A stretch of DNA of 20,821 bases. It comes from Clostridia bacterium. Its GTDB lineage: Bacteria; Bacillota; Clostridia; Christensenellales; UBA1242. The stretch covers positions 1-20,821 of the forward strand of contig JAFULP010000105.1 in assembly GCA_017473285.1 (NCBI GenBank), given 5' to 3'. This document shows, one piece after another, positions 1 to 7,380 of the stretch (the first letter of the stretch is position 1; every line of letters starts with the position of its first letter). The position numbers and the translations under genes are program-made. Under the pieces are notes generated by a model, which saw nothing but the letters and a program-made list of their open reading frames with translations, did not search any database and was not told the DNA's origin.

Positions 1-45
1 CGCGTTTAAGCTTCATTCGAATAAATTAGGTTTTTACCTGATATA

Positions 46-78
46 TGAAAAACCACGGGTTATACCCGTGGATTTTTA
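46..78. terminator. Bidirectional factor-independent terminator
   Basis: An 8-bp perfect stem (CCACGGGT at 53-60, ACCCGTGG at 64-71) closes a 3-base loop. It is flanked by five A on the left and ATTTTT on the right, so it has a U-run in both directions. It lies 15 bases past the stop of the minus-strand gene 86-625 and can also end a plus-strand gene located left of the window. The first 45 bases show no gene I can support. Confidence 0.85.
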
Positions 79-85
79 TTAATAC

Positions 86-625
86 TTATTTTACTATAAT
101 TTTTGCGTTGATAAAGTTCATTTGGCGATGTTGAAGATGCTTTAATTCGGCTCTACGAAAGAAAAATAAGTCAACCGCTTCCCACACAAAAACCCAAGCA
201 AATATATCAATTACTCCCGCCAATAGCGAATAACTTACTACATTTTGCAATAATGATAATGCTAATGCTAGTAAACCAATAATCAATGTGGACAAACTTG
301 CAAATAAATTAAATTTTAATTTGCGTTGTGAGTCAACAAATTCATTATAATAATAGGATTTTATTGCACTTGATATAGTTTCGTGGTCACAATTTTTAGA
401 TGTGATTTCAAGAGTTATATTTTGTTTGATTAATATATCTTTAACCGAATTGTTTAAAAATTCAGCAAATTCATTATTAATCACAGGACGATTGTCTTCA
501 CTGTAAGGCGAAATAACTTGAGATATATCGTCAACGCTAATATGAATAGTATTATCGTTGGTAGACATTGTAGGGCAATTTTTGTTTTGCAATAATTCTT
601 TTTTTAATTTTGAATATTTTGACAT
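86..625 (-). CDS. Hypothetical two-helix membrane protein (179 aa)
   Basis: I do not recognise the family. The first ~105 residues are soluble and polar; two adjacent hydrophobic helices follow (roughly residues 107-128 and 131-152), then a charged cytosolic tail with an FFFRRAELKHLQHRQ stretch. The frame stays open upstream to a TTG at 766, but I start at the ATG at 625. That ATG has an AAAGGA ribosome binding site, and a good promoter (-35 at 701-706, -10 at 678-683) lies inside the would-be extension, so the longer form would not be transcribed from it. The gene ends next to a strong terminator and is divergent from the membrane gene at 920. Function unknown. Confidence 0.75.
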   Translation of the reverse strand: MSKYSKLKKELLQNKNCPTMSTNDNTIHISVDDISQVISPYSEDNRPVINNEFAEFLNNSVKDILIKQNITLEITSKNCDHETISSAIKSYYYNEFVDSQRKLKFNLFASLSTLIIGLLALALSLLQNVVSYSLLAGVIDIFAWVFVWEAVDLFFFRRAELKHLQHRQMNFINAKIIVK

Positions 626-677
626 TTTAATTCCTTTAATTTGTTTAATGTTGAATTTGCGATAACTTAATATCTGT

Positions 678-706
678 ATTATATCAATTTTTATAAAATT
701 GCGCAA
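678..706 (-). promoter_or_regulatory. Promoter of the 86-625 gene
   Basis: On the minus strand TTGCGC (706-701) is separated by 17 bases from a perfect TATAAT (683-678). The predicted start near 671 gives a leader of about 46 bases before the ATG at 625. This also argues against the longer TTG-started reading frame. Confidence 0.7.
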
Positions 707-748
707 TAAAAAATAACAATTGGTATGTTTTAATGATTTATAAATAAA

Positions 749-767
749 TTTGTCAAATTTTGACAAA
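749..767. promoter_or_regulatory. Palindromic operator candidate TTTGTCAAA-T-TTTGACAAA
   Basis: This is a perfect 9-bp inverted repeat around a single T, lying between two divergent genes. It sits about 80-95 bases upstream of the predicted start of the minus-strand transcript, a plausible place for a dimeric regulator. AT-rich DNA produces such palindromes by chance, so a binding role is inferred. Confidence 0.4.
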
Positions 768-785
768 ATGCATTAAAGTGTTAAT

Positions 786-817
786 AAAAGGGCTTTTGGA
801 TTACGGAGGCTCTTTTT
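786..817 (+). terminator. Orphan plus-strand terminator-like hairpin
   Basis: The plus-strand RNA can pair 786-797 with 805-816 (12 pairs, four of them G-U) around a 7-base loop, followed by a run of U ending at 817. The minus-strand RNA loses the wobble pairs, so only the plus strand folds well. No plus-strand gene lies upstream within the window. It could end a short antisense or leader RNA, or act in the leader of the 920 gene. Confidence 0.4.
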
Positions 818-870
818 GTGTTATAAATGATATTTAAATATATTTTTATAAAAATATAATTTAAAATTGT

Positions 871-900
871 TTGTGAATTGTTTGTTTGATGTGTTAATAT
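871..900 (+). promoter_or_regulatory. Possible promoter of the 920 gene
   Basis: TTGTGA (871-876), an 18-base spacer and TAATAT (895-900). The start would fall at about 907, almost on the ribosome binding site AAGGAAGG (908-915), leaving a very short leader. An upstream TATAAT at 855-860 has no good -35. The assignment is weak. Confidence 0.35.
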
Positions 901-919
901 ATTAAATAAGGAAGGATGT

Positions 920-1552
920 ATGAATAAAAATAATTATTATGCACTATCGTTTTTAAATTTGGTGTTTGGCATTTTGGCAATTTTTTTGTACTTGCCATAC
1001 ACATTGCAAGCGTTTGATATAAACGTTAATGGTTGGTTAAATTTTGCTATGGATATATTTAAAAGCAATTATATTGATATTTTAATTTATTTTGGTATAT
1101 TTTTATTGTTATGGGTTATTGTGCTAACTATTATATCGATAATTATACGCATAAATTTGCCAAAATTGCTATTTAAGTTATCTGCAATTGTGGCGTTAAT
1201 ATTGCCATTAATGTATGTATTGGCGCTAAAATTTGATGCTGTGTTGGATATTTGGATAAAGTCAATTGCACCAAATGTTAAGATTATATCGTATATATTA
1301 ATAAGTGTGAGTTGTGGGCTGTTTGTTTTGGGATTGATACTTAACTTTACTAGAGAAAAGCGTGCCAACTTGCATCTTATAGTGCAAGCGCTGGCGATGT
1401 GCGCTTTGTTGATATTAATTGTAGCAATCAACGGATGGTGTGGCTGGAAAGTGGATTATGTTAAAGGGTTTGGTGTTTTAATGGGATTATTTGCGATTTA
1501 TTTGCCATTATCCACAATAATTATATCAATTTGTGCCAAAAAAAGAGTTTAA
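920..1552 (+). CDS. Hypothetical six-helix membrane protein (210 aa)
   Basis: Almost the whole protein is hydrophobic, with about six transmembrane helices (near residues 8-30, 53-76, 85-105, 119-141, 153-172 and 182-206) and a basic end (CAKKRV). No catalytic motif or known family is apparent. The ATG is well supported by AAGGAAGG five bases upstream. There is no terminator hairpin before the next gene, although that gene seems to have its own promoter. Role unknown; an integral inner-membrane location is the only firm inference. Confidence 0.75.
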   Translation: MNKNNYYALSFLNLVFGILAIFLYLPYTLQAFDINVNGWLNFAMDIFKSNYIDILIYFGIFLLLWVIVLTIISIIIRINLPKLLFKLSAIVALILPLMYVLALKFDAVLDIWIKSIAPNVKIISYILISVSCGLFVLGLILNFTREKRANLHLIVQALAMCALLILIVAINGWCGWKVDYVKGFGVLMGLFAIYLPLSTIIISICAKKRV

Positions 1553-1586
1553 ATACATAAATTAGCGAAAATAGTCGAAAAAATGT

Positions 1587-1615
1587 TTGTTTTTTGATAA
1601 AAAAAGTGATAATAT
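1587..1615 (+). promoter_or_regulatory. Promoter of the LOG-family gene
   Basis: TTGTTT (1587-1592), a 17-base spacer and TAATAT (1610-1615), overlapping a TATAAT at 1613-1618. It lies 28 bases ahead of the ATG at 1643, which has an AAGGGG ribosome binding site (1632-1637). Confidence 0.5.
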
Positions 1616-1642
1616 AATTATATAAATAATTAAGGGGTATAT

Positions 1643-2809
1643 ATGCTAAGAGTTTTTGTTGCGTTAGGTAAGCAATTGCCTAAAAATAAAGCGATGGTTG
1701 AAGCAACTGAAGAAGTTGCCAAATTATTGGCTAAATATAATTGCGTGATGGTGCAAGGTGGGGCTAAAGAGGGTCTTATGGGGGCTGTTGTTGATGAGTT
1801 CCAAAAATATAGCGATGAAGTTGTTATGATTGTTCCTGAAGCGCATAAAAAAGATTTAGAGGGAACAACAAATAAAGAACATTATATTGTTGAAGGTGAA
1901 AGTGATAGATTAAGAATTACTATCCGCACTTGTGATATAATGATTGTTCTTCCTGGTGGCTCGGGTACTTTGGTGGAATTGGCATACTACAACGAAACCA
2001 AAAAGAGTGGCGAGCATAATGCTAAAATTGTGGTTTTAAATACCGATGGATATTACAATAAGTTATTTAAATTTATGAAGCATCAAATCAAAAGTGGCTT
2101 TATGGGTCAAGATGGTATGCAATTTGATGTTATCAAAAATGTAAAAGAATTAGAACCAATTTTGCAACAGTTAATTACTGAAAAGCAAGCCGACCTTCAA
2201 CAAGAAGAAGTTAATGCTGGTAAGGACGAGTTGGTTGAAGATATAATGGAAGATGCAGATGAATTAAAACCAATCAAGGTTTTGCCACCTAAAAAGGATG
2301 TAAAGGCTAAAACGGTGAAAAAAGTCGCAAAGGCCAAAGAAACTCCTATTAAGAGCCCAAAAGTGAAAGAAGAGTCTAAGGCGAAAAGTGTTGAAGTTAA
2401 GACAACCGCTAAAGCAAAAAAGGTTGAAAAAGCGCCTATTAAAGCAAAGAAAGAAGAAAAGCAACCAGTAAAAAAGACTGAGAAAAAGACAGAAAAGAAA
2501 ACTGAAAAGAAAGCTCAAGTCAAAAAAGAAGCAGTAAAAGTTGACAAAAAGGCTGAAGTTGAACCAGTTAAAAAGGCAAGTGTTAAGACAGAAAAGAAAG
2601 TGTCAGTAAAGAAAGAAGAACCTAAAGTGACTAAGAAAGAAGCGCCTAAAGATGCTAAAAAAGAAGTTAAAAAATCTACAAAGACAACTGTTAAGAAACC
2701 AGCTGAAAAGGCATCAACAAAGGCCGCAACTGCTAAAACTGTAAAGGCTAGCCCAAAGGCTAAAACAGCAAATGCAAAGACAACATCAAAAAAAGTTGCT
2801 AAAAAATAA
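1643..2809 (+). CDS. LOG-family nucleotide-binding protein with a long basic tail
   Basis: Residues 1-180 form a Rossmann-like LOG domain, the family of cytokinin-type nucleoside-monophosphate phosphoribohydrolases once called lysine decarboxylases. QGGAKEGLMG (38-47) and PGGSGTLVE (104-112) are its signature motifs. Arg89 matches the conserved Arg of the usual E-R-K triad, but the Lys is Leu90. An acidic linker (about 188-212) leads to a tail of about 180 residues made almost entirely of Lys, Ala, Glu, Val, Thr and Pro, resembling histone H1 or bacterial H1-like tails. Typical LOG proteins are about 180-200 residues, so this one is doubled by the tail. The LOG fold is certain; the substrate and the tail's role (nucleic-acid or ribosome binding?) are inferred. 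A terminator follows the gene. Confidence 0.85.
   Translation: MLRVFVALGKQLPKNKAMVEATEEVAKLLAKYNCVMVQGGAKEGLMGAVVDEFQKYSDEVVMIVPEAHKKDLEGTTNKEHYIVEGESDRLRITIRTCDIMIVLPGGSGTLVELAYYNETKKSGEHNAKIVVLNTDGYYNKLFKFMKHQIKSGFMGQDGMQFDVIKNVKELEPILQQLITEKQADLQQEEVNAGKDELVEDIMEDADELKPIKVLPPKKDVKAKTVKKVAKAKETPIKSPKVKEESKAKSVEVKTTAKAKKVEKAPIKAKKEEKQPVKKTEKKTEKKTEKKAQVKKEAVKVDKKAEVEPVKKASVKTEKKVSVKKEEPKVTKKEAPKDAKKEVKKSTKTTVKKPAEKASTKAATAKTVKASPKAKTANAKTTSKKVAKK
2471..2515 (+). repeat. Short in-frame tandem repeat coding KKTE units
   Basis: Three to four near-identical 12-base units within the tail of the LOG-family gene encode K-K-T-E repeats (codons 277-291). Units differ at third positions (ACT/ACA, AAA/AAG). 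The array could expand or contract in whole codons without breaking the frame. Confidence 0.7.
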
Positions 2810-2864
2810 ATGTAATTAAAAAAACAGGAATTAATCTAGTAATTTTGAAACTAGCAAAAAATTT

Positions 2865-2897
2865 AAAGAGTTGGAACAAAATGCCAATTCTTTTTTT
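2865..2897 (+). terminator. Terminator of the LOG-family gene
   Basis: Stem GAGTTGG (2868-2874) with CCAATTC (2884-2890), one G-U pair, extended by AAA/TTT, then seven T. It begins about 55 bases past the stop at 2809. Beyond it, 2898-2990 shows only weak 5-bp hairpins (for example 2902-2906 with 2913-2917). Confidence 0.75.
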
Positions 2898-2995
2898 ACG
2901 GTCACTTTATCCAGTGAAATGTACTTTTCTGTTGTGACTAAACATATAAGCCTAAATACAATTTTTATACATTTTTGAATTATTTTATAATTTTT

Positions 2996-3026
2996 TTGAT
3001 ACATTTTTAAAAAAATATGTTATAAT
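2996..3026 (+). promoter_or_regulatory. Extended -10 promoter of the zinc-ribbon gene
   Basis: A perfect TATAAT (3021-3026) is preceded by TG in the extended -10 register (3018-3019). The -35 candidate TTGATA (2996-3001) has a long 19-base spacer, so the promoter probably relies on the extended -10. Confidence 0.6.
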
Positions 3027-3064
3027 GTTTATATACAATTATATTATGAAAATTAGGAGGGCGT

Positions 3065-3460
3065 ATGTCGCTTATTAATTGTGTCGAGTGTGGTGCGAAG
3101 GTTAGTGATTTGGCAAAAAGTTGTCCTAAATGCGGAGCACCAGTTGGAGAGGAATTAAAAAACATTTCGAGGGTTCAAATTAAAATTCCTGTTGTTAGAA
3201 GTGTTTTTTTAGGAACGGCAGTGGATATTCAAATTTATGCTAATGGTAATTTGATTTGGAGTGGGCGTTCTGGTAATATTGCTGAATTTGAAATCAAACA
3301 ACCGACAGAGATTATAATACAAACAAAGAAAAAAATAAATATGCGAGAGTTTAGTACTGTAGTTGTGCCTGGTAAAAAATATCGTATGGTTCAGGATGAA
3401 GGGCTACATATGTATGAAACTTATAGATTAACAGTAGTGGATTTTATTGATAGCGAGTAA
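3065..3460 (+). CDS. Zinc-ribbon protein with C-terminal beta domain (131 aa)
   Basis: The N-terminus is a short zinc ribbon with four cysteines (C6-x2-C9 and C20-x2-C23, the second as CPKCG). The remaining ~100 residues alternate hydrophobic and polar residues like a beta-sandwich (VQIKIPVVRSVF, VDIQIYANG, EIIIQTKKK) and have no membrane helix. I do not recognise the C-terminal family. Zinc ribbons of this type often lie at the N-terminus of Bacillota membrane or regulatory proteins. The start has a strong AGGAGG four bases upstream, and the gene is a single unit with its own promoter and terminator. Confidence 0.75.
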   Translation: MSLINCVECGAKVSDLAKSCPKCGAPVGEELKNISRVQIKIPVVRSVFLGTAVDIQIYANGNLIWSGRSGNIAEFEIKQPTEIIIQTKKKINMREFSTVVVPGKKYRMVQDEGLHMYETYRLTVVDFIDSE

Positions 3461-3505
3461 AGATACAATAATTGTGGTAACAATTTAATAATTTATTTTC
3501 AATAA

Positions 3506-3550
3506 AAAAGGAATATAGAAAATTATATCTATGTTCCTTTTATTTTTTTT
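3506..3550. terminator. Bidirectional terminator between convergent genes
   Basis: A 14-bp stem (3506-3519 with 3528-3541, one G-U pair on the plus-strand RNA) with an 8-base loop is followed by ATTTTTTTT on the plus side. Read on the minus strand it also ends in a U-run. It lies between the zinc-ribbon gene and the minus-strand gene ending at 3588, so it can serve both. Confidence 0.85.
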
Positions 3551-3587
3551 AGTTTCAATTTACTAAGACTTAAATTCCTGTTTTTTG

Positions 3588-4175
3588 CTACTTTGTTTCA
3601 ATCACATCGTCATTATTGGGCTCGATTTCATTGTGGTCTATTATTTCTTTATTTTTTCGTTCGTTTGCATAAGCAAATATATATGATAGGAAGTGTATTA
3701 CCAAGCCCGTTGTGATAAATGATGAATAATCCGAAGTCGCTAGCAATTCATTATTAGCAACACCTATAATGATACTTTCAATTATAAATCCAATAATTGT
3801 GGCAATGTATATAAATTTTGCCGTTTTGCGCATAAATGTAACACTAGATTTGCTGAATGGGTCTAATGATTTATCGGTTGATTTTAGCCATTTAATTATA
3901 AGAATAAGAAGCACTAAATTTAATGTTATATAAATTAAAGTGGTTGCCATCAATGCCATTATATCACCACGAGATGTGATGCTTGTTTCGGCAAACATAT
4001 CGGCAATGGTTGTGGTGTCGTCAACCTTGTAGGTAAGGATGTCTTTATTAATTGCTATAACAACTAATGCCATGACAGTTCCAGCCAAGGCAAATCCCAT
4101 AACAACCGCACCAATGTAGCATAGAATAATAAATAATTTTAACCATTTCTTTAGTGCGATTTGAGTGTTAGACAT
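3588..4175 (-). CDS. Four-helix membrane protein, DUF2975-like
   Basis: The protein has four hydrophobic segments (about residues 13-41, 74-97, 117-140, 151-170) and an acidic hydrophilic end. The pattern, with a D-P-F-S motif between helices 2 and 3 (residues 106-109) and a basic turn before helix 3, resembles DUF2975 membrane proteins; this is from memory of the family and is tentative. Its ATG lies three bases after the TAA of the phosphoketolase gene, and its AAGGAG ribosome binding site is inside the last codons of that gene, so translation is coupled. It is the distal gene of that operon; a link to phosphoketolase function is unproven. It stops at TAG. Confidence 0.7.
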   Translation of the reverse strand: MSNTQIALKKWLKLFIILCYIGAVVMGFALAGTVMALVVIAINKDILTYKVDDTTTIADMFAETSITSRGDIMALMATTLIYITLNLVLLILIIKWLKSTDKSLDPFSKSSVTFMRKTAKFIYIATIIGFIIESIIIGVANNELLATSDYSSFITTGLVIHFLSYIFAYANERKNKEIIDHNEIEPNNDDVIETK

Positions 4176-4178
4176 ATA

Positions 4179-6548
4179 TTATTTCTCCTTTTTGGCTGGA
4201 TGCCATTTCCAATTTCTAACTTCAGGAATATCCTGACCGTATTTACGAACATATTCGTTGTGCTTTGATAACAATTCATCCATTTTTTTGTTTAAATCTT
4301 TATAGCGTTTGTCAGTTTTGCCAAGTTTTGCTAGAACCGATTTTACAATATTAAATCTATCAATTTTGTTTTGAACACGAACATCAAACTTGGTAGTGAT
4401 AGTGCCTTCTTCTTGATAACCAAATACATTTATATCACGATTTTTTCTTGACCAAGTAAGTTCGTGAATAAGTGTAGGATAACCATGATATACAAAGAAA
4501 ATTGGCTTGTTGGTTGTAAACAACTTATTGTATTCGCTGTCAGGAAGTCCGTGAGAGTGAGTGTCATCTGTGCCAAGTTTCATAAGGTCAACTACGTTTA
4601 TAAATCGTATTTTTAAATCTGGCAAATAGTCGTTTAGTATTGTCGTAGCGGCTAGGGCTTCGATAGTAGGAGTGTCACCACAGCACGCCATTACAATATC
4701 AGGAGCGCCAGTACAATTTGATGCCCAATCCCAAATGCTTACACCAGTGGTACAATGCTTGATTGCCTCAGGCATACTTAGCCATTGATAACTTGGGTGC
4801 TTGCTTGCAACAATTGCGTTAACATAGTTTTTACTCTTTATACAGTGGTCATAACAAGACAACAAACAGTTTGTATCAGGTGGAAGATACATTCTAATTA
4901 CATCCGCTTTTTTGTTGGCAATATGGTCCAAAAATCCTGGATCTTGGTGAGTGTATCCGTTATGGTCCTGTTGCCACACATTTGAAGTAAGCAAGAAGTT
5001 TAATGAGGCGATGTCTTTTCGCCAAGGAAGTTCGTTACAAACCTTTAACCATTTAGCGTGTTGGCTAACCATTGAGTCAACTACACGAATAAATGACTCG
5101 TAACTTGCAAAAGTTCCGTGACGACCAGTTAATAGATATCCTTCAAGCCAGCCTTCACACATATTTTCGCTTAGGAAGCAGTCCATAATTCGGCCGTCTG
5201 TAGCCAAATTGTCGTCAGTTTTTAGTAAGCCAGCATTAAAGTTTTTACCCGAACTTTCAAAAGTGTGATACAATCTGTTTGATTTAATTTCATCTGGGCA
5301 GAACAAGCGGTAATTGTTAGGATTAAGCGCAATAATATCACGCATAAATTTGCCCAATTCCAAAGTATCTTGCGCTTGAACTGTTCCGTGCGCTTTTACA
5401 TCAACCGCATATTCGGTGAAATCTGGTACACGCAACTCGTTTAATAACAATCCGCCGTTGGTGTGTGGATTTGCGCTCATACGGGATGCGCCTGTTGGGC
5501 ACAATTCTTGTAGTTCTGGCTTTAGTTTGTAGTCTTTGGTAAACAATTCATGTGGTTTATAACTCATCAACCAGTCACGAAGCATTACGATATGTTCTGG
5601 TTGAGTCATTGTGATAGGAATTTGGTGTGCTCGGTGCGAATTTTCAATAGTTTCACCATCCACGACCTTTGGACCAGTCCAACCCTTTGGTGTGCTTAGC
5701 ACAATCATAGGCCAAATAGGGCGGGTAGGATTATTGTTATTACGAGCATTTTGTTGAATTTGTTTAATTTCTTCCACAACCTTGTCCATAGTAATAGCCA
5801 TTGCCTTGTGCATTTGCATAGGTTCGCTACCAGACACAAAGTAAGGTTTCCAGCCATAGCCTTTTAACAAGTTCTCCAGTTCTTCACGGCTAATTCTTGC
5901 AAGGACGGTTGGATTATTAATCTTATATCCGTTTAAATGCAATATTGGCAAAACTGCTCCATCAGTAATGGGATTTAAAAACTTATTGCTATGCCAAGAA
6001 GTTGCAAGTGTGCCAGTTTCGGCCTCGCCGTCACCCACAATACAAGTTGCAATCAAATCAGGATTGTCAAACACTGCACCAAAAGCGTGAGCAAGCGAAT
6101 ATCCTAGTTCTCCACCTTCGTGAATTGAACCGGGAGTTTCAGGTGCAACATGGCTTGATACTCCGCCGGGGAATGAGAATTGTTTACACAATTTTTTCAT
6201 ACCTTTATAGTCTTGGCTAACCGTTGGATAAACTTCGCTATAAGTGCCTTCCAAATAGGCATTACTTACAAAAGCATTTCCGCCATGACCCGGTCCTACA
6301 ACTAGCATCATATCCAAGTCGTATTTTTTAATAACACGATTAAGATGTGTGTATATAAAGTTTTGACCAGGAATTGTACCCCAATGGCCTACAATCTTTT
6401 TCTTAATATCACTAGGTTTTAGTGGCTCGAAAAGTAGTGGATTATCCATTAAATATAATTGTGCAACCGACAAATAATTTGCTGCACGCCAATAAGCGTC
6501 CATCTTTTTTAAATAACTGCCAGATAGCATTGTATTTTTTTCTTTCAT
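4179..6548 (-). CDS. xfp: Xylulose-5-phosphate/fructose-6-phosphate phosphoketolase
   Basis: This thiamine-diphosphate enzyme splits xylulose 5-phosphate (or fructose 6-phosphate) with phosphate into acetyl phosphate and glyceraldehyde 3-phosphate (or erythrose 4-phosphate) in the cytosol. At 789 residues it is the normal family length. Family landmarks are GHWG (54-57), GPGHGG (85-90), the SHVAPETPGSIHEGGELGY block (132-150), the ThDP/Mg-binding GDGEAETG (172-179) with the following N-x6-N region, and GRHGTFASYE in the middle domain. The start has AAAGGGG seven bases upstream and a clear promoter. It supplies acetyl phosphate for ATP and acetate in a heterofermentative or bifid-like route. 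Substrate preference cannot be read from the sequence. The membrane gene at 3588-4175 is co-transcribed. Confidence 0.97.
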   Translation of the reverse strand: MKEKNTMLSGSYLKKMDAYWRAANYLSVAQLYLMDNPLLFEPLKPSDIKKKIVGHWGTIPGQNFIYTHLNRVIKKYDLDMMLVVGPGHGGNAFVSNAYLEGTYSEVYPTVSQDYKGMKKLCKQFSFPGGVSSHVAPETPGSIHEGGELGYSLAHAFGAVFDNPDLIATCIVGDGEAETGTLATSWHSNKFLNPITDGAVLPILHLNGYKINNPTVLARISREELENLLKGYGWKPYFVSGSEPMQMHKAMAITMDKVVEEIKQIQQNARNNNNPTRPIWPMIVLSTPKGWTGPKVVDGETIENSHRAHQIPITMTQPEHIVMLRDWLMSYKPHELFTKDYKLKPELQELCPTGASRMSANPHTNGGLLLNELRVPDFTEYAVDVKAHGTVQAQDTLELGKFMRDIIALNPNNYRLFCPDEIKSNRLYHTFESSGKNFNAGLLKTDDNLATDGRIMDCFLSENMCEGWLEGYLLTGRHGTFASYESFIRVVDSMVSQHAKWLKVCNELPWRKDIASLNFLLTSNVWQQDHNGYTHQDPGFLDHIANKKADVIRMYLPPDTNCLLSCYDHCIKSKNYVNAIVASKHPSYQWLSMPEAIKHCTTGVSIWDWASNCTGAPDIVMACCGDTPTIEALAATTILNDYLPDLKIRFINVVDLMKLGTDDTHSHGLPDSEYNKLFTTNKPIFFVYHGYPTLIHELTWSRKNRDINVFGYQEEGTITTKFDVRVQNKIDRFNIVKSVLAKLGKTDKRYKDLNKKMDELLSKHNEYVRKYGQDIPEVRNWKWHPAKKEK

Positions 6549-6570
6549 ATTTATACCCCTTTATTAATAT

Positions 6571-6600
6571 ATGATAATATTTTTTTAATTAGTTTGTCAA
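6571..6600 (-). promoter_or_regulatory. Promoter of the phosphoketolase operon
   Basis: On the minus strand a perfect -35 TTGACA (6600-6595), an 18-base spacer and TATCAT (6576-6571). The DNA upstream of the -35 (about 6601-6700) is almost pure A/T, as expected for a strong UP element. Confidence 0.7.
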
Positions 6601-6704
6601 CTTAATAAAAAAATAATTAAATATTTTATTCAATTTGTAATTAATTAAATATTATTATAATGATAATAAATTAAAATTAATTCTAAATTTAGTATATTAA
6701 ATAC

Positions 6705-6728
6705 AAAAAAATAAGCCGTAAAGGCTTA
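6705..6728 (-). terminator. Terminator overlapping the stop codon of the XRE regulator
   Basis: On the minus strand TAAGCC (6728-6723) pairs with GGCTTA (6717-6712) around a 5-base loop, followed by seven T. The TAA stop codon is the first half of the stem, so termination and translation end at the same place. Confidence 0.75.
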
Positions 6729-7328
6729 CTTTTGTTGTTCAATTTTTTTATTTCGTTTAATTTTGCCACATAATGCAGTCGCAAGTTGGGCAGGAATGCC
6801 TAGTAAGAATAATGACCAAATATTATATTTCAAAAATTGTAAATACGATGCTAGTATTAATGTCCATATAAGTATGGATACGGATGTAATAATCATCCAC
6901 CTTTTACCCCAAATACTACTAAATACTATTAAAATAATGCAAGATACAGGCAAAGCCCAAATCCAAATCATCCAATAATAGTTATCAAACATTATTTTAA
7001 AATTAATATACAATATTGTAGCCAAAATCCACACCGACAACCAAGCAAGTAGTGTGATTATAAGTTTGTTGTTTAACTCTGGTTTAGGGGCATGATATTT
7101 GGCTTTGGTTTCCTCCGAATGTTTGGTTACAATATAGTCAATGCCCACACCATACATATCCGCAAGTTGCTTAAGTATGGCAATATCAGGCAAACTTTCA
7201 CCTCGCTCCCACTTGGAAATTGCTTTATCTGAGTAATTTAACTTCTCGGCAAGTTCTAATTGAGTTAATTTGTTTGCTTTGCGTAAATCTATTAAATTGT
7301 CAGCAATTATATCTTTTAATTCTTCCAT
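6726..7328 (-). CDS. XRE-type regulator with C-terminal four-helix membrane domain
   Basis: Residues 6-61 form an HTH_3/XRE DNA-binding domain (LRKANKLTQLELAEKL, then SDKAISKWERGESLPD, the recognition helix and following loop). After a short linker come about four transmembrane helices (near residues 88-108, 114-138, 142-163, 168-186) and a basic tail. The arrangement suggests a membrane-tethered repressor that senses an envelope or membrane signal; the ligand is unknown. The frame extends 12 codons upstream to a TTG, but I choose the ATG at 7328 because a promoter ends just before it (-10 at 7340-7335), so the ATG is at or next to the transcription start. There is no ribosome binding site at either start, which points to a leaderless mRNA. 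Confidence 0.85.
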   Translation of the reverse strand: MEELKDIIADNLIDLRKANKLTQLELAEKLNYSDKAISKWERGESLPDIAILKQLADMYGVGIDYIVTKHSEETKAKYHAPKPELNNKLIITLLAWLSVWILATILYINFKIMFDNYYWMIWIWALPVSCIILIVFSSIWGKRWMIITSVSILIWTLILASYLQFLKYNIWSLFLLGIPAQLATALCGKIKRNKKIEQQK

Positions 7329-7334
7329 ACAATT

Positions 7335-7364
7335 ATTATAACACCATATTGGGCTAAAAATCAA
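7335..7364 (-). promoter_or_regulatory. Promoter of the XRE-membrane regulator, leaderless geometry
   Basis: On the minus strand TTGATT (7364-7359), an 18-base spacer and a perfect TATAAT (7340-7335) preceded by TG in the extended -10 register. Six bases separate the -10 from the ATG at 7328, so the initiating A is the expected first transcribed base. Confidence 0.7.
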
Positions 7365-7380
7365 GTGTTTTGCGCATAAA

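Noticed and set aside
626..766. 47-codon TTG-started extension of the gene at 86-625
   Set aside because: It would contain the gene's own promoter, and the internal ATG has the ribosome binding site.
2264..2518. Phe/Leu-rich minus-strand reading frame opposite the LOG tail
   Set aside because: It is only the complement of lysine-rich codons; low complexity.
2898..2945. Alternative small hairpins (TCACT/AGTGA and GTCAC/GTGAC) suggesting a riboswitch
   Set aside because: Stems are only 5 bp, lie upstream of the predicted promoter of the next gene, and match no known class.
4785..6220. Plus-strand reading frames at 4785-4985 and 6002-6220 inside the phosphoketolase gene
   Set aside because: They are antisense to a certain gene, short, without ribosome binding sites or family motifs.
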